Counted from the first letter of the stretch, positions 1 to 7,780 are shown. The stretch: DNA of 50,571 nucleotides from an uncultured Clostridia bacterium (GCA_947627955.1 CANQXZ010000005.1:1-50571); one strand, 5' to 3'. A program made the numbers and translations. The notes: generated by a model not told the origin, from the letters alone.

Positions 1-166
1 GTTATAGCCAAAGGCTTAGGCGGCGCAGGGCGCACTTAAAAAAGCCCGTTCCGAGCGGCTCGGATTATAATTTAGCACAAAGAAAATGCGCTTGTCAAGC
101 ATTTTCGGGCGGTTTGGCGCATAACTGCGCGGCAAATCATACATACTTTCTGTACAAGGAGTTATT

Positions 167-619
167 ATGAGCGAACAACAAAACGACGTTAAAAAAGACA
201 GCGAGGTCCTCGCCGAGGTCTACCGCAACGCGCAGCTCGCGCTGACCTCCATTTCGGACATACTTCCCGAGATAGAGGACGGCGGCATAAAGGATGAGAT
301 AATGCGCGAGCACGAGGAGTACGAGAGGATCTGCGGCAGGGCGGCTGCTCTCGCGCAGAAATACGGCATCGAGCTCAAGGAGCCCAACCCCATGAAAAAG
401 GCGATGATGTGGACGGGCATAAAGATGCGCACGGCAAACGACAATTCCACCAACGCCATAGCCGAGATGATGATAAAGGGGACGGTAACGGGCATAACCT
501 GCCTGAAAACCTCCCTCACCGAGGGGGAGCATACTATGGACCCCGAAGTCAAGAATCTCCTCTGCGACCTCATAGCGCAGGAGGAGAGCTTCGAGACCAG
601 GTTGAAGGCTTATCTGTAA
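167..619 (+). CDS. Small all-helical protein, possibly ferritin-like
   Basis: A 150-residue soluble protein with no signal peptide. It reads as long amphipathic helices: residues 12-70 are rich in Glu, Ala and Leu, with an E-H-E-E-Y-E stretch near 45-50, and two further helices lie near 95-150. This looks like a four-helix bundle of the ferritin-like or DUF2383 kind, but I see no clear paired E-x-x-H metal motif, so function is unknown. The start is set by AAGGAG at 156-161 before the ATG. A TATAAT at 66-71 and a hairpin (arms 82-89 and 99-106) lie upstream, without a good -35. A strong terminator follows, so the gene is probably monocistronic. Confidence 0.7.
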   Translation: MSEQQNDVKKDSEVLAEVYRNAQLALTSISDILPEIEDGGIKDEIMREHEEYERICGRAAALAQKYGIELKEPNPMKKAMMWTGIKMRTANDNSTNAIAEMMIKGTVTGITCLKTSLTEGEHTMDPEVKNLLCDLIAQEESFETRLKAYL

Positions 620-674
620 AATTCGGATAAGGGGGCAAAAGGACAGGGCGGAGCGCTTCCGGCGCGCCGCCCTC

Positions 675-712
675 CGCCGTGCAGCAACTATTGCTGCACG
701 GCGTTTGCTTTT
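675..712 (+). terminator. Intrinsic terminator of the small helical gene
   Basis: A 13-bp perfect stem (675-687 with 691-703, loop CTA) is followed by a T-rich run (TTTGCTTTTT). It ends the upstream plus-strand gene and lies between convergent genes. Confidence 0.85.
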
Positions 713-728
713 TGCGGGAAAGCGGGTT

Positions 729-2378
729 TTACCCTTCCCAAATGGTAATTTTCTGTTTGTCATAGCGCCAATAACCGCCGAATAACCAATCGTATTCGGG
801 CGACACGGCGTCGTCGCAAAATACGTCGCTGTAAAAATAATAGGTCACGCCGCGGAAAAACGGGGTATTTATCGCTCCCGCCTTCACGCCTTGGCGCATT
901 TCATCCACGGTGCCCTTAAAATATATTTTGTCTATCGACTTTGACGACAAGTCCGCCGCAAACCAAATTTCTTTGGATAAAAGCACTATCGTGGTCTTTG
1001 CGCCCAGCAGCGCGCACTCCTCAACGTCCCGCACGTTTTCGCCCAAAGTTATCTTTTTAAAGCTGTGACCGTGAAAGGCGTATTGCGGTACTGTTTCGCA
1101 ATTTAAGGTTATCTCCTCAATCTTTTCGCCGGCGGCATAAAATTCAGTTCCTGCCTGGGAGTTGAGCGGGCTTGAATATCCGTTGAAGGACGACCTGTCA
1201 ATTGCCAGCCAATCCTCTATGCTGCCCGCGTAGTAGAGCTTTTCGAGTTTGACTAACATAAACGCGCCCAAATCTATCTTATGCAGGGATTTGGGCAGGT
1301 GCAGTTGTTTTAAGCCCGTCCAGCCCGCAAATGCCAATGTGCCGATTGATAAAACGCCTTCGGGAATATCAAACTCCGCTACGTTTGGATACCCGCCGGA
1401 AAGGTTGGAGTTGGGCATTGCCGTTATGCCCGCGCCCAGCTTGACCGATTTTATCGCCGCCGAAAAGTATTTGCCCTTCAGTTCGGTTATTCCGTCGTCA
1501 AAGACCAGATCTATTTGCCCCGCGGGCACGCCGTTGTAGGAGTAATTCTTATCATTTATATTCGCGTTGCCGCTCTTTATCAGCACGGAGTTAAGGGCGG
1601 TGCAGTCTTCAAACAGATATTTGACGTTTCCCGTAACGCCCGCGCCTATGGTTACCGATCGCAATTTTGCGTTGTTTGCAAAAACGCTTTCGCCGAGCTC
1701 GGTCACGCTGTCGGGCACGACCGCCGAGACGACCGACGTGCCGCCGAACGCGCTGTCCTCTATGGCTTCGAGGTCTTGGGGCAGAGCGCATACGGCAAGC
1801 GACGAGCACCCCTCAAACGCCTGTTGCCTTATTGCTTTCAGCGAAGAGGGCAATTGCAGATAGCTTATGTCCGTATTGCCGTTAAATGCGCTCTCGCCTA
1901 TTTCGGTGACGGGCTCTCCGTCGTGTTCGGCGGGAATTATAAGTTGCTCCGCCGATTTGCCCTCTTCGAACCCGTCGACGGAATAACCCGTGCCGTAACT
2001 GTCTGAAACATGGCTGTATACGAGGTTGGAAGTGAACTCGAACGAGTAGCCGCAGACGCCGCATCTGTTCGAGTTGCCGAATTCATGGGCGCCCTCTTGA
2101 ATTTCCCCGCAATCCGTTCTTTTGCAGTGCCTCGAATGCTCTGTCGCGGTATTTTCCCATTCGCTCCAATCGTGACCGAGGGCGTTTATTTTACGCGAGT
2201 TGTATTCGCCGCAATCGCAGAACTGCCTTTCTTCGCCATCGGTTGTGCAAGTCGCGGGGGTAATGATCTGCCATTCGCCGAAGCTGTGGGCATGTCCGCT
2301 TTCCACGCGGCAGGCGTAGGAAAGAGTCAATGCGGCGCACGCCGCAAGACATAAAATGTGTGGTAGCAATTTTTTCAT
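729..2378 (-). CDS. BspA-type leucine-rich-repeat lipoprotein
   Basis: 549 residues. The N-terminus is a signal peptide ending in a lipobox-like L-S-Y-A-C near residue 23, so the protein is probably a lipid-anchored surface protein. Next is a Cys/His-rich region (about 30-115) with C-x-C, H-x-x-H-C and C-x-x-C pairs. Then come BspA/TpLRR-type repeats (about 130-480) with recurring motifs such as IGESAF, LPSSLKAI and IPEGVLSIGTLAFAG. Such proteins usually act in adhesion or surface display; the partner cannot be told. I chose the ATG at 2378 because AAGGAG sits about 8 nt upstream; an in-frame upstream start lacks this. A structured leader or small RNA lies directly upstream on the same strand. 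The Cys/His-rich segment resembles one in the gene at 40606. Confidence 0.85.
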   Translation of the reverse strand: MKKLLPHILCLAACAALTLSYACRVESGHAHSFGEWQIITPATCTTDGEERQFCDCGEYNSRKINALGHDWSEWENTATEHSRHCKRTDCGEIQEGAHEFGNSNRCGVCGYSFEFTSNLVYSHVSDSYGTGYSVDGFEEGKSAEQLIIPAEHDGEPVTEIGESAFNGNTDISYLQLPSSLKAIRQQAFEGCSSLAVCALPQDLEAIEDSAFGGTSVVSAVVPDSVTELGESVFANNAKLRSVTIGAGVTGNVKYLFEDCTALNSVLIKSGNANINDKNYSYNGVPAGQIDLVFDDGITELKGKYFSAAIKSVKLGAGITAMPNSNLSGGYPNVAEFDIPEGVLSIGTLAFAGWTGLKQLHLPKSLHKIDLGAFMLVKLEKLYYAGSIEDWLAIDRSSFNGYSSPLNSQAGTEFYAAGEKIEEITLNCETVPQYAFHGHSFKKITLGENVRDVEECALLGAKTTIVLLSKEIWFAADLSSKSIDKIYFKGTVDEMRQGVKAGAINTPFFRGVTYYFYSDVFCDDAVSPEYDWLFGGYWRYDKQKITIWEG

Positions 2379-2455
2379 TATATATCTCCTTATGTATTTA
2401 CCGCCCACGTCCGCGCTCCTCTTTCCGCGGACGGCTGGATTGGCGGTTTTTTACC

Positions 2456-2621
2456 AGACAAAAAGTGCGGTAGCCTTTCGGTACCGCACCTGCACAGTGT
2501 TTCCCGATTTGCTACCACACAAAACCGTCACTCTTTTGCAAAGATGAGAAAAGAAACACACAATGCACTATTGTGTATTTGCAAAAGAGTTTTTTTTATA
2601 CCTATTCGGTTTTGTGTGGTA
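2456..2621 (-). ncRNA. Candidate structured small RNA or leader upstream of the LRR gene
   Basis: A minus-strand promoter predicts a transcript starting near 2620, exactly at the edge of a long nested palindrome. Outer arms are 2513-2527 and 2607-2621 (15 bp, perfect), middle arms 2530-2542 and 2578-2590 (13 bp, perfect), inner arms 2558-2564 and 2570-2576. A second hairpin (2482-2489 with 2465-2472) followed by five U residues looks like an intrinsic terminator. This gives a small RNA of about 165 nt, or an attenuated leader of the LRR gene at 2378. No known RNA family was recognised. A MITE remnant is an alternative. Confidence 0.5.
2460..2489 (-). terminator. Terminator or attenuator before the LRR gene
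   Basis: On the minus strand GTGCGGTA pairs with TACCGCAC around a 9-nt loop and is followed by TTTTTG. It could end the 2671-3597 transcript, end the candidate small RNA, or act as an attenuator for the LRR gene. Confidence 0.65.
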
Positions 2622-2626
2622 AAAAG

Positions 2627-2655
2627 AGTATACCACACAATTTTGGGAATTTCAA
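2627..2655 (-). promoter_or_regulatory. Predicted sigma-A promoter for the candidate RNA/LRR gene
   Basis: On the minus strand TTGAAA (2655-2650) is followed after 17 nt by TATACT (2632-2627). The expected start point is about 2620, at the first base of the nested palindrome. Confidence 0.6.
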
Positions 2656-2670
2656 TTGATTTTCGGTTTT

Positions 2671-3597
2671 TTATTCAACGGGATATATATTGTCTATTTT
2701 GCCGCCGGCGAAGCTGACGGCAAAATATTTTATCTCAAACAAATTGTCCTTTATTTTATATAAAAGCCCCGCGGCAAAGGGCTCGGCGCACCGCTCGTAA
2801 AAATCCACCGTCGGCACAATTACCCCCGCAATATCCCCCAGATATTCCCTTATTTTGCCGGCGTTTTCCGCCATCGCTGGGGAGAGGTATCCGATAAAGT
2901 CCCCGCCCGTGAGCACGCTCTCGAAAAAGGCGAAGTGCAGCGCGCCCTCTTGCGGGCGGAAGCGCTCGCGGATCTCCGTCCTTGCGGGCGTGAGCTTTTC
3001 GCCGTCGTAGAGATAGCTGCACACCGCCAGCGCGCCCGTGCACGTGGCAAGGGAGGTTTTCACGGTAAGCTCTTCCCCGAATTCGGCGTCGTCCGCCCTG
3101 TTTTCGAATACGGGCTTGCCCGTGTGCGACAGTATCAGCATAGCCCCGTCGCCGTAAATTGCGAGCACGGGGAAGCCGTTCAGTGTTCTCTCCTCGGCGC
3201 GCACCTGCGCAAATCTGTCCCCCACGGGCTTTAATACGTACTCCCGCCCCTCCGAAGAGAGATATGTCTCCCCCTGAGAGAACAGCGTTATGAGGTTGCC
3301 GTTGAAGCGGGACTGCCATATGACTTTCAGGCGGGTATCCTCTTTCGGATAGCGGCGGAACACTACTATCGCCTCCCCGCGGGAGCGGAACACGTCCACG
3401 CATTCGGGCGGAGAACTGAAAAACTGCGCGTCCATGAAAAAACTTACGGGGCGCAGTCCGCCGCCGGGCGCGGAGAGGATAAATATCTCCCCGTCCGTCT
3501 CCTCCAAAAGCCGCCTTTCGAACATATCCGTCTTGCCCGCGTACTCCCCGTTTACAAACAGCGCGGCGGGCGCCGCCGACATAAAATACACTTTCAT
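2671..3597 (-). CDS. Hypothetical protein
   Basis: 308 residues, not recognised. There is no signal peptide or membrane segment. The first 30 residues contain F-V-N-G-E-Y-A-G-K-T, which recalls a short PEGA-type beta unit; the rest looks beta-rich (alternating hydrophobic strands), so a multi-domain beta protein is likely. An AAGGT sequence stands about 8 nt before the ATG. It is divergent from the Myb-like regulator at 3672, with only 74 bp between them, so the two may share control. No function is proposed. Confidence 0.65.
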   Translation of the reverse strand: MKVYFMSAAPAALFVNGEYAGKTDMFERRLLEETDGEIFILSAPGGGLRPVSFFMDAQFFSSPPECVDVFRSRGEAIVVFRRYPKEDTRLKVIWQSRFNGNLITLFSQGETYLSSEGREYVLKPVGDRFAQVRAEERTLNGFPVLAIYGDGAMLILSHTGKPVFENRADDAEFGEELTVKTSLATCTGALAVCSYLYDGEKLTPARTEIRERFRPQEGALHFAFFESVLTGGDFIGYLSPAMAENAGKIREYLGDIAGVIVPTVDFYERCAEPFAAGLLYKIKDNLFEIKYFAVSFAGGKIDNIYPVE

Positions 3598-3671
3598 CCG
3601 ATACCTTTTTTATTATTTAATGTATAGCTTTCCGCGAATATGTCAATATACGCACAGTCAGGAGGCATATC

Positions 3672-4265
3672 ATGAACAAGATAAACGGCTACACCGAAGA
3701 AGAGGCGAGAAGCCTTGTGGAATACGTATCCGAGGGGAGAAAGAACGGGCAGACCCTCTCCGCGCTGTTCGCGGGCTACGCCGAAAAGACGGGCAGGGCA
3801 AAGGGGAGCGTGCGCAACTACTATTACGCCCTGCTCAGAACTACGGGCGACGCGCGCGTGAAGCAGATCCTCCGCGGGAAAAACCTCAGAGCGGAGAAGA
3901 TAGTCCCCTTTTCGGAGGAGGAGACGGACAGGATCCTGCGCGAGATACTGATGCAGAAGCAGCGGGGAGTTTCGGTGCGGCGCGCCGTTCTGAACCTCGC
4001 GGGCGGGGACGACAAGCTCATGCTCCGCTACCAGAACAAATACCGCAACGTGGCGAGCAAGCAGCCCGACCGCATGGAGAGGCTGATGAAGGAGTGCAAC
4101 CTCTCGGCGGGCGCGACGGTGCGCGAAAAGCTCGAAAAGGAGATAAACGGGCTTTACGACAGGCTCGCCTCCTCCCTCAAAGAGGAGAACAAGCGGCTCA
4201 CCGCGCTCATAAAGAGGCTGACGGACGAAAACGCCCTCTTGAAATTGCAGATAAAGAACATGTAA
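3672..4265 (+). CDS. Myb/RsfA-like DNA-binding regulator with coiled coil
   Basis: 197 residues. Two helix-turn-helix-like units occur in tandem: residues about 6-56 (YTEEEARSL ... GSVRNYYYAL) and about 78-128 (FSEEETDRIL ... KLMLRYQNKYRN). Both follow the acidic-start, three-helix pattern of Myb/SANT or RsfA-type prespore regulators. The C-terminal 45 residues form a leucine-rich coiled coil, presumably for oligomerisation. The role as a transcription regulator is inferred from this fold pattern. GGAGG at 3661-3665 sets the ATG. It is divergent from 2671-3597. Confidence 0.7.
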   Translation: MNKINGYTEEEARSLVEYVSEGRKNGQTLSALFAGYAEKTGRAKGSVRNYYYALLRTTGDARVKQILRGKNLRAEKIVPFSEEETDRILREILMQKQRGVSVRRAVLNLAGGDDKLMLRYQNKYRNVASKQPDRMERLMKECNLSAGATVREKLEKEINGLYDRLASSLKEENKRLTALIKRLTDENALLKLQIKNM

Positions 4266-4304
4266 AAAAAGCGGCGGGGCGGCAAAAATTTGCCGCCCCG
4301 CCGC
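4264..4304. terminator. GC hairpin with A-tract at the end of the Myb-like gene
   Basis: A 14-bp perfect stem (4271-4284 with 4291-4304). The A7 tract is on its left, so a T-tract exists only when read on the minus strand; on the plus strand it may only stabilise the mRNA end. It overlaps the stop codon of the regulator. Confidence 0.45.
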
Positions 4305-4468
4305 CCGTATCCGACGCGCCGCGTCTTTACTGCTTTTTTAAGACATATTTAAATATAGTCCCCGATTCTGCGCTGTTTTTGGAGCGCGGGGAGTAAAATA
4401 TTTACATTCATACGGCTGAAATTTCTGCCCATACTCCTTTTAAAGGGCGACGCCCTGAAAGGAGAGTT

Positions 4469-4675
4469 ATGGAAAAGTTTATAATTGGGCTTACCGTCGG
4501 CATGGCGGCAGGTGCGCTTTTGGTGGCGAACAACTGCAAGCTGAGGAATCTCGTCAAGAAAAATCAGGAAGACCTCATGGAAAAGGCGGAAAATTATATC
4601 GACGCGAAGCTCGAACAGCTTGAAAAGGGCGGCAAGGAAAAAAAGCCCGCCCAGAACGCCAAAACTTCCGAATAA
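4469..4675 (+). CDS. Small membrane-anchored YtxH-like protein
   Basis: 68 residues. Residues 4-20 form a Gly/Ala-rich membrane segment (IIGLTVGMAAGALL), followed by a short charged helix with K/E repeats and a Lys-rich tail. This is the layout of YtxH/gas-vesicle-like small envelope proteins, but the match is by pattern only. AAAGGAG lies a few bases before the ATG. A terminator follows, so it is monocistronic. Confidence 0.7.
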   Translation: MEKFIIGLTVGMAAGALLVANNCKLRNLVKKNQEDLMEKAENYIDAKLEQLEKGGKEKKPAQNAKTSE

Positions 4676-4682
4676 AACAGTG

Positions 4683-4717
4683 GATAATGCCGCGTTTTTG
4701 CGGCATTATCTCATTTT
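4683..4717 (+). terminator. Intrinsic terminator
   Basis: An 11-bp perfect stem (4683-4693 with 4700-4710, loop GTTTTT) followed by TCATTTT. Confidence 0.8.
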
Positions 4718-4719
4718 AG

Positions 4720-4748
4720 TTGAAAAAAGCGCGGCGGCGTGATATAAT
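4720..4748 (+). promoter_or_regulatory. ruvX promoter (predicts a leaderless mRNA)
   Basis: TTGAAA at 4720-4725, 17-nt spacer, TATAAT at 4743-4748. The ATG of ruvX is only 6 nt further, where the transcript is expected to begin, and no Shine-Dalgarno is present. Confidence 0.8.
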
Positions 4749-4754
4749 GCGGAT

Positions 4755-5183
4755 ATGGAAAGATATGTGGCTTTCGACATAGGCGACAAGCGGATAGGCG
4801 TGGCGGTGTCCGATCCCTTCAACAGCTACGCCCTGCCCTCCCAGACCTATGTGAGGAAGGGTTTTGCCGAGGACGTCAAAGCCGTTGCGGCGATCGCGCG
4901 CGAAAAGGGCGCAACGGCGATAATCTGCGGGCTGCCCGTGAACTTCGACGGGAGCGAGGCGGTGCAGACAGCCAAGACCCGCCGCTTCATAGAGGCTCTC
5001 GCCGCCGAGACGGCGACGCCCGTCCTCTGCGAGGACGAGCGGTTCACCACCCAAATGGCGCACGAAACGCTGATTTCGGAGGGCATGCGGCGGGAGAAGA
5101 GAAAAAATTACGTGGACGCCCTCGCCGCCGCCAACATTCTCGACGGATATCTTTCACGCGTAAACAAAAAAGGAGACATATAA
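4755..5183 (+). CDS. ruvX: RuvX/YqgF family Holliday-junction resolvase-like nuclease
   Basis: 142 residues, the usual family length. RNase H-fold landmarks: FDIGDKRIGVAVSD at 7-20 (first catalytic Asp in FDIG), ICGLPVNFDG near 58-67, CEDERFTT near 95-102 (catalytic Glu), and VDALAAANIL near 119-128 (last Asp). The family acts in the processing of the 16S rRNA 5' end and/or of DNA junctions in the cytoplasm. The stop codon overlaps the next start (TAATG), so it is translationally coupled to the DUF1292 gene, the usual Bacillota order. The promoter places the start point at or next to the ATG. Confidence 0.93.
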   Translation: MERYVAFDIGDKRIGVAVSDPFNSYALPSQTYVRKGFAEDVKAVAAIAREKGATAIICGLPVNFDGSEAVQTAKTRRFIEALAAETATPVLCEDERFTTQMAHETLISEGMRREKRKNYVDALAAANILDGYLSRVNKKGDI

Positions 5184-5482
5184 TGGACGAGGAAAGAGAG
5201 GAACCCCTTGAAGACGGCATGGTGGAGTTTGTGGACGACTTCGGAAACACCGTGAAGTTCAAGCTCGTGGGGGTCACCGAATACAAGGGGGAGAAGTACG
5301 CCGTTCTGCTCCCCGCCGAGCCCGCCGAGGGGTTCGCCGAGGACGAAGTGGGCGTGTTCCGCTTCAACGAAAAGGAGCGGATCTTGGAAACAATAGAGGA
5401 CGAGGCGCTGCTCGAAGAGGTGTTCGAGCACTTCTGCAACGAAGAGGACGAAGAGGACGGGGACGGCTTGCCCGAAAATTGA
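5183..5482 (+). CDS. DUF1292 family protein (YrzB-like)
   Basis: 99 residues and very acidic. It has the DUF1292 pattern: a beta-strand core (VEFVDDFGNTVKFKLVGV, then YAVLLPAE), then VGVFRFNEKERILETIEDEALLEEVFEHF, then an acidic tail. Biochemical function is unknown. It overlaps the ruvX stop by one base, and AAGGAG lies just upstream. The ruvX-DUF1292 pairing is common in Bacillota. Confidence 0.9.
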   Translation: MDEEREEPLEDGMVEFVDDFGNTVKFKLVGVTEYKGEKYAVLLPAEPAEGFAEDEVGVFRFNEKERILETIEDEALLEEVFEHFCNEEDEEDGDGLPEN

Positions 5483-5485
5483 ATA

Positions 5486-5514
5486 TTGACAAATCCGCCC
5501 GCGCGTAATATAAT
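5486..5514 (+). promoter_or_regulatory. Consensus promoter of the DtxR-type gene
   Basis: TTGACA at 5486-5491, 17-nt spacer, TATAAT at 5509-5514: a full consensus match. It begins right after the DUF1292 stop. The start codon lies 7 nt after the -10 box, implying a leaderless or nearly leaderless mRNA. Confidence 0.9.
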
Positions 5515-5521
5515 TGGGTAT

Positions 5522-5884
5522 ATGAAGCGCAACAAGTCGACGGAAGATTATCTCGAATGTATCCTCCTCCTCTCCAACGAGACGGAGTTCGTTCACCGTG
5601 TAGACGTGGCGAGGCGCATGAAGGTGTCCCAGCCAGCCGTGCAGAAAGCGGTGAAGATACTCACGGACTCGCAATTCGTGGAGTGCGACGGGCTGCATAT
5701 CTATCTCACCGCCGAGGGCAGAAAATACGCCGAGCGCGTATACGACAGGCACGTCACCATACGCGGGTTTTTGGAGCGGCTCGGGGTCAACGGGCAGGAC
5801 GCGGACGCGGACGCCTGCGAGATGGAGCACGTGATCTCCGCCGAGACCTTCCGCGCCATAAAAAATTTCATGAAAGGAAACTGA
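5522..5884 (+). CDS. Short DtxR/MntR-type metal-dependent regulator
   Basis: 120 residues. A winged helix at 5-65 (STEDYLECILLL, VARRMKVSQPAVQKAVKIL) is followed by a dimerisation part with H-V-T-I-R-G-F-L and C-E-M-E-H-V-I-S near 100-107. The latter carries the Cys, Glu and His expected of the DtxR/MntR metal site. Family members sense Fe(II) or Mn(II) and repress uptake genes; which metal is used here cannot be told. It lacks any SH3-like C-terminal domain, as in MntR, but is shorter than usual. I chose the ATG at 5522 because it fits the promoter; no Shine-Dalgarno precedes it. Confidence 0.85.
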   Translation: MKRNKSTEDYLECILLLSNETEFVHRVDVARRMKVSQPAVQKAVKILTDSQFVECDGLHIYLTAEGRKYAERVYDRHVTIRGFLERLGVNGQDADADACEMEHVISAETFRAIKNFMKGN

Positions 5885-5937
5885 AAGAAGCCGCCCTTTT
5901 AAGGCGGCTTCCGCTGTATACAGAATAATTATAAGGG

Positions 5938-5966
5938 GCGGGCGGCGCATGCGCCGCCCGCTTTTT
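5938..5966. terminator. Bidirectional terminator between convergent genes
   Basis: A 24-nt perfect GC palindrome (5938-5961) is followed by TTTTT. A second hairpin (5887-5895 with 5903-5911) lies just upstream of it, directly after the DtxR-type gene. Confidence 0.8.
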
Positions 5967-5969
5967 CCG

Positions 5970-6644
5970 CTATGCCGTAAGTTCTTCCAATTTTTGCGCG
6001 GAGGCGATAATAAACGCCTTTTCCTTTTCGCCCAAAGGCGGGGGAACGGGCGCGGCGGCGAGCACCTCTGCCACGGTCATGGTCTGCCGCTCGGGCAGAA
6101 GGTCGGAAAGTTCCGAAAAGATATCGGGCCAGACGTCGAAAAAGCCGTTGAACACAAAGCCGGGCGGGAACGAGGCTTCCGCGTTGTGGCGCGCCCTGAA
6201 AAACGCCGCCGCCACCCCGTCGATGTCGTCCCAGCGCACTTCGGTGAGTTCGTGCCCGGCCAAAAAGCGGCGCAGGCGCGCAAGCTGCGCTTCGCCGTAC
6301 GCTTCCCTGTCCTTGCCGAGCGCTTTCAAAAAGACGTTGTAACGCCATTCGGCGGCGGAGACGCCCTCCTTTTCGCGGATATAGCCGTCGAAAAAGCGGT
6401 ATCCCTCCTCGCCGTAGGGGATAAACGTCAGGTATTCCGCGTGCGCGAGCAGAACGTAGCCGTCATCGTCCGTCTCCGCGGGTATGTTGAGTTTCGCGTA
6501 GTAAAACAGCTCGTCGTCCGCGCCGTTCCAATAGTCGTTCAGCGTGCCGCCGCGGACGGACACCGCGAGCGTTGAGAGGACGCTGCGGAAAGCGCGGTTA
6601 TAGAAGATCTTGTCCGTAAGGGACTGCGGAAATAAGCCTTCCAT
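5970..6644 (-). CDS. Hypothetical protein
   Basis: About 224 residues, soluble, mixed alpha/beta, not recognised. Visible stretches are rich in aromatic residues (FYNRAF, DELFYYAKLNIP, FNGFFDVWPDIF). It lies directly downstream of the KdgK-type kinase. The start is uncertain: the ATG at 6644 stands right after the kinase's terminator-like hairpin without a Shine-Dalgarno, while an in-frame ATG at 6683 has AGGAGG only 2 nt before it and would make the hairpin coding. No function is proposed. Confidence 0.55.
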   Translation of the reverse strand: MEGLFPQSLTDKIFYNRAFRSVLSTLAVSVRGGTLNDYWNGADDELFYYAKLNIPAETDDDGYVLLAHAEYLTFIPYGEEGYRFFDGYIREKEGVSAAEWRYNVFLKALGKDREAYGEAQLARLRRFLAGHELTEVRWDDIDGVAAAFFRARHNAEASFPPGFVFNGFFDVWPDIFSELSDLLPERQTMTVAEVLAAAPVPPPLGEKEKAFIIASAQKLEELTA

Positions 6645-6647
6645 GAT

Positions 6648-6681
6648 AAAAACGCGGGCGCGCCGCAGCCGCGGCGCGCCC
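6648..6681 (-). terminator. Terminator-like hairpin after the sugar kinase
   Basis: On the minus strand an 11-bp GC stem (6681-6671 with 6666-6656, 4-nt loop) is followed by GCGTTTTT. It sits between the kinase stop at 6690 and the likely next start at 6644. Confidence 0.65.
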
Positions 6682-6689
6682 ATTTCCTC

Positions 6690-7736
6690 CTATCTGCGGA
6701 TCTCGTATTCCTGGTTCATGAGCTTTATGATGGACTCCTCGTCGTCCGTGATATTGAAATCGCCGTGCATCGTGTGCTTTATGACCGAGGAAGCCACCGC
6801 GAAGTTGACTATGTCGTCGGGCTTCATCCCGCGCATTATGGCGTATATCATGCCGCTCGCGAAGGCGTCTCCGCCGCCCACCCTGTCGAGGATGTTGAAG
6901 CGGAAGGTGCGGCTCTCGTACGTCTCGCCGTCGTACCACATAAAGGCTTTGAGGCTGTTTTCGCTGCCCGAGTGCACGTAACGGACGTGCCTGCCTATCG
7001 CCTTTATGTCGAACCGCTTGGCTATCTCGCGGAATATCCTGTCCTGCTCCTTGTAGGAGGGGTTCATGGAGAGCCCGTCTTTCAAGTCCTTACCGTCGGG
7101 ACCGGGCAGGTTGAGGGGCTCTATGCCGAACAGCACGTCCACATAGGGAAGATATTCCGTGATGCAGTCGCGCGCCTCCTGCCAGCCCCAGAGCGCGGAG
7201 CGGAAATTGCAGTCGAAGCTGACGGTCAGCCCGAGCTCCTTTGCGGCTTGCAGGGCGTAGGTTATGAGGCTCCGGCAATTCTGGGAGAGGGCGGGCGTTA
7301 TGCCCGAGAGGTGGAGCCACGTGAAGCCCTCGAGCTTCTTTTTGAAGTCCACCTTCGAAAAGTCGTATGTGGCGAAAGAGGAATCCTTTCTGTCGTACGT
7401 CACCTTAGAGGAGCGCACGCCGAAGCCCTCTTCGAGGAAGTATATCCCCATTCTGCCCTTGTCCGAATAGATGCAGGGCGAGCAGTGCACGTCGTTGGAG
7501 CGCAGATACCTTATCGCCGCCTTGCCTATGGACGAATCGGGCACTACCGTGAAGTAGGACGAGTCGATGCCGAGGTTGGCGAGCGCCGCCGCCACGTTGG
7601 CTTCCGCGCCGCCGTAAGTCACCTTGAACTCGTCGGTGGTGCGTATCTTTTCATAGTTTGGAGGGGAGAGCCTCAAAAGCAGCTCGCCCATCGTTATGAA
7701 CTTTATGTCTTTTTTATCGTTTGATATTTTTTGCAT
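6690..7736 (-). CDS. PfkB-family sugar kinase, 2-keto-3-deoxygluconate kinase type
   Basis: 348 residues. The N-terminal region has MGELLLRLSPP and the substrate-side GG motif YGGAEANVAAALANLG (about 41-56). The C-terminal PfkB signature RVGGGDAFASG lies near 284-294, with the catalytic Asp. The SFDCNFRSALW block and the overall order match KdgK, which phosphorylates 2-keto-3-deoxygluconate with ATP in hexuronate or gluconate breakdown. Substrate is inferred from similarity only. It is divergent from a D-2-hydroxyacid dehydrogenase, and a gluconate 5-dehydrogenase-like SDR lies at 48388, which fits sugar-acid use. Confidence 0.85.
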   Translation of the reverse strand: MQKISNDKKDIKFITMGELLLRLSPPNYEKIRTTDEFKVTYGGAEANVAAALANLGIDSSYFTVVPDSSIGKAAIRYLRSNDVHCSPCIYSDKGRMGIYFLEEGFGVRSSKVTYDRKDSSFATYDFSKVDFKKKLEGFTWLHLSGITPALSQNCRSLITYALQAAKELGLTVSFDCNFRSALWGWQEARDCITEYLPYVDVLFGIEPLNLPGPDGKDLKDGLSMNPSYKEQDRIFREIAKRFDIKAIGRHVRYVHSGSENSLKAFMWYDGETYESRTFRFNILDRVGGGDAFASGMIYAIMRGMKPDDIVNFAVASSVIKHTMHGDFNITDDEESIIKLMNQEYEIRR

Positions 7737-7780
7737 ATTTTATTCCCCCGAAAAAGCGTTTTTGGCATTTTTCCGTAAGT

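Noticed and set aside
2460-2495. T-box-like sequence (AGGTGCGGTACCG) before the LRR gene
   Set aside because: It only partly resembles the T-box consensus, no Stem I landmarks are seen in the leader, and the downstream gene has no link to amino acids; a plain terminator hairpin explains it.
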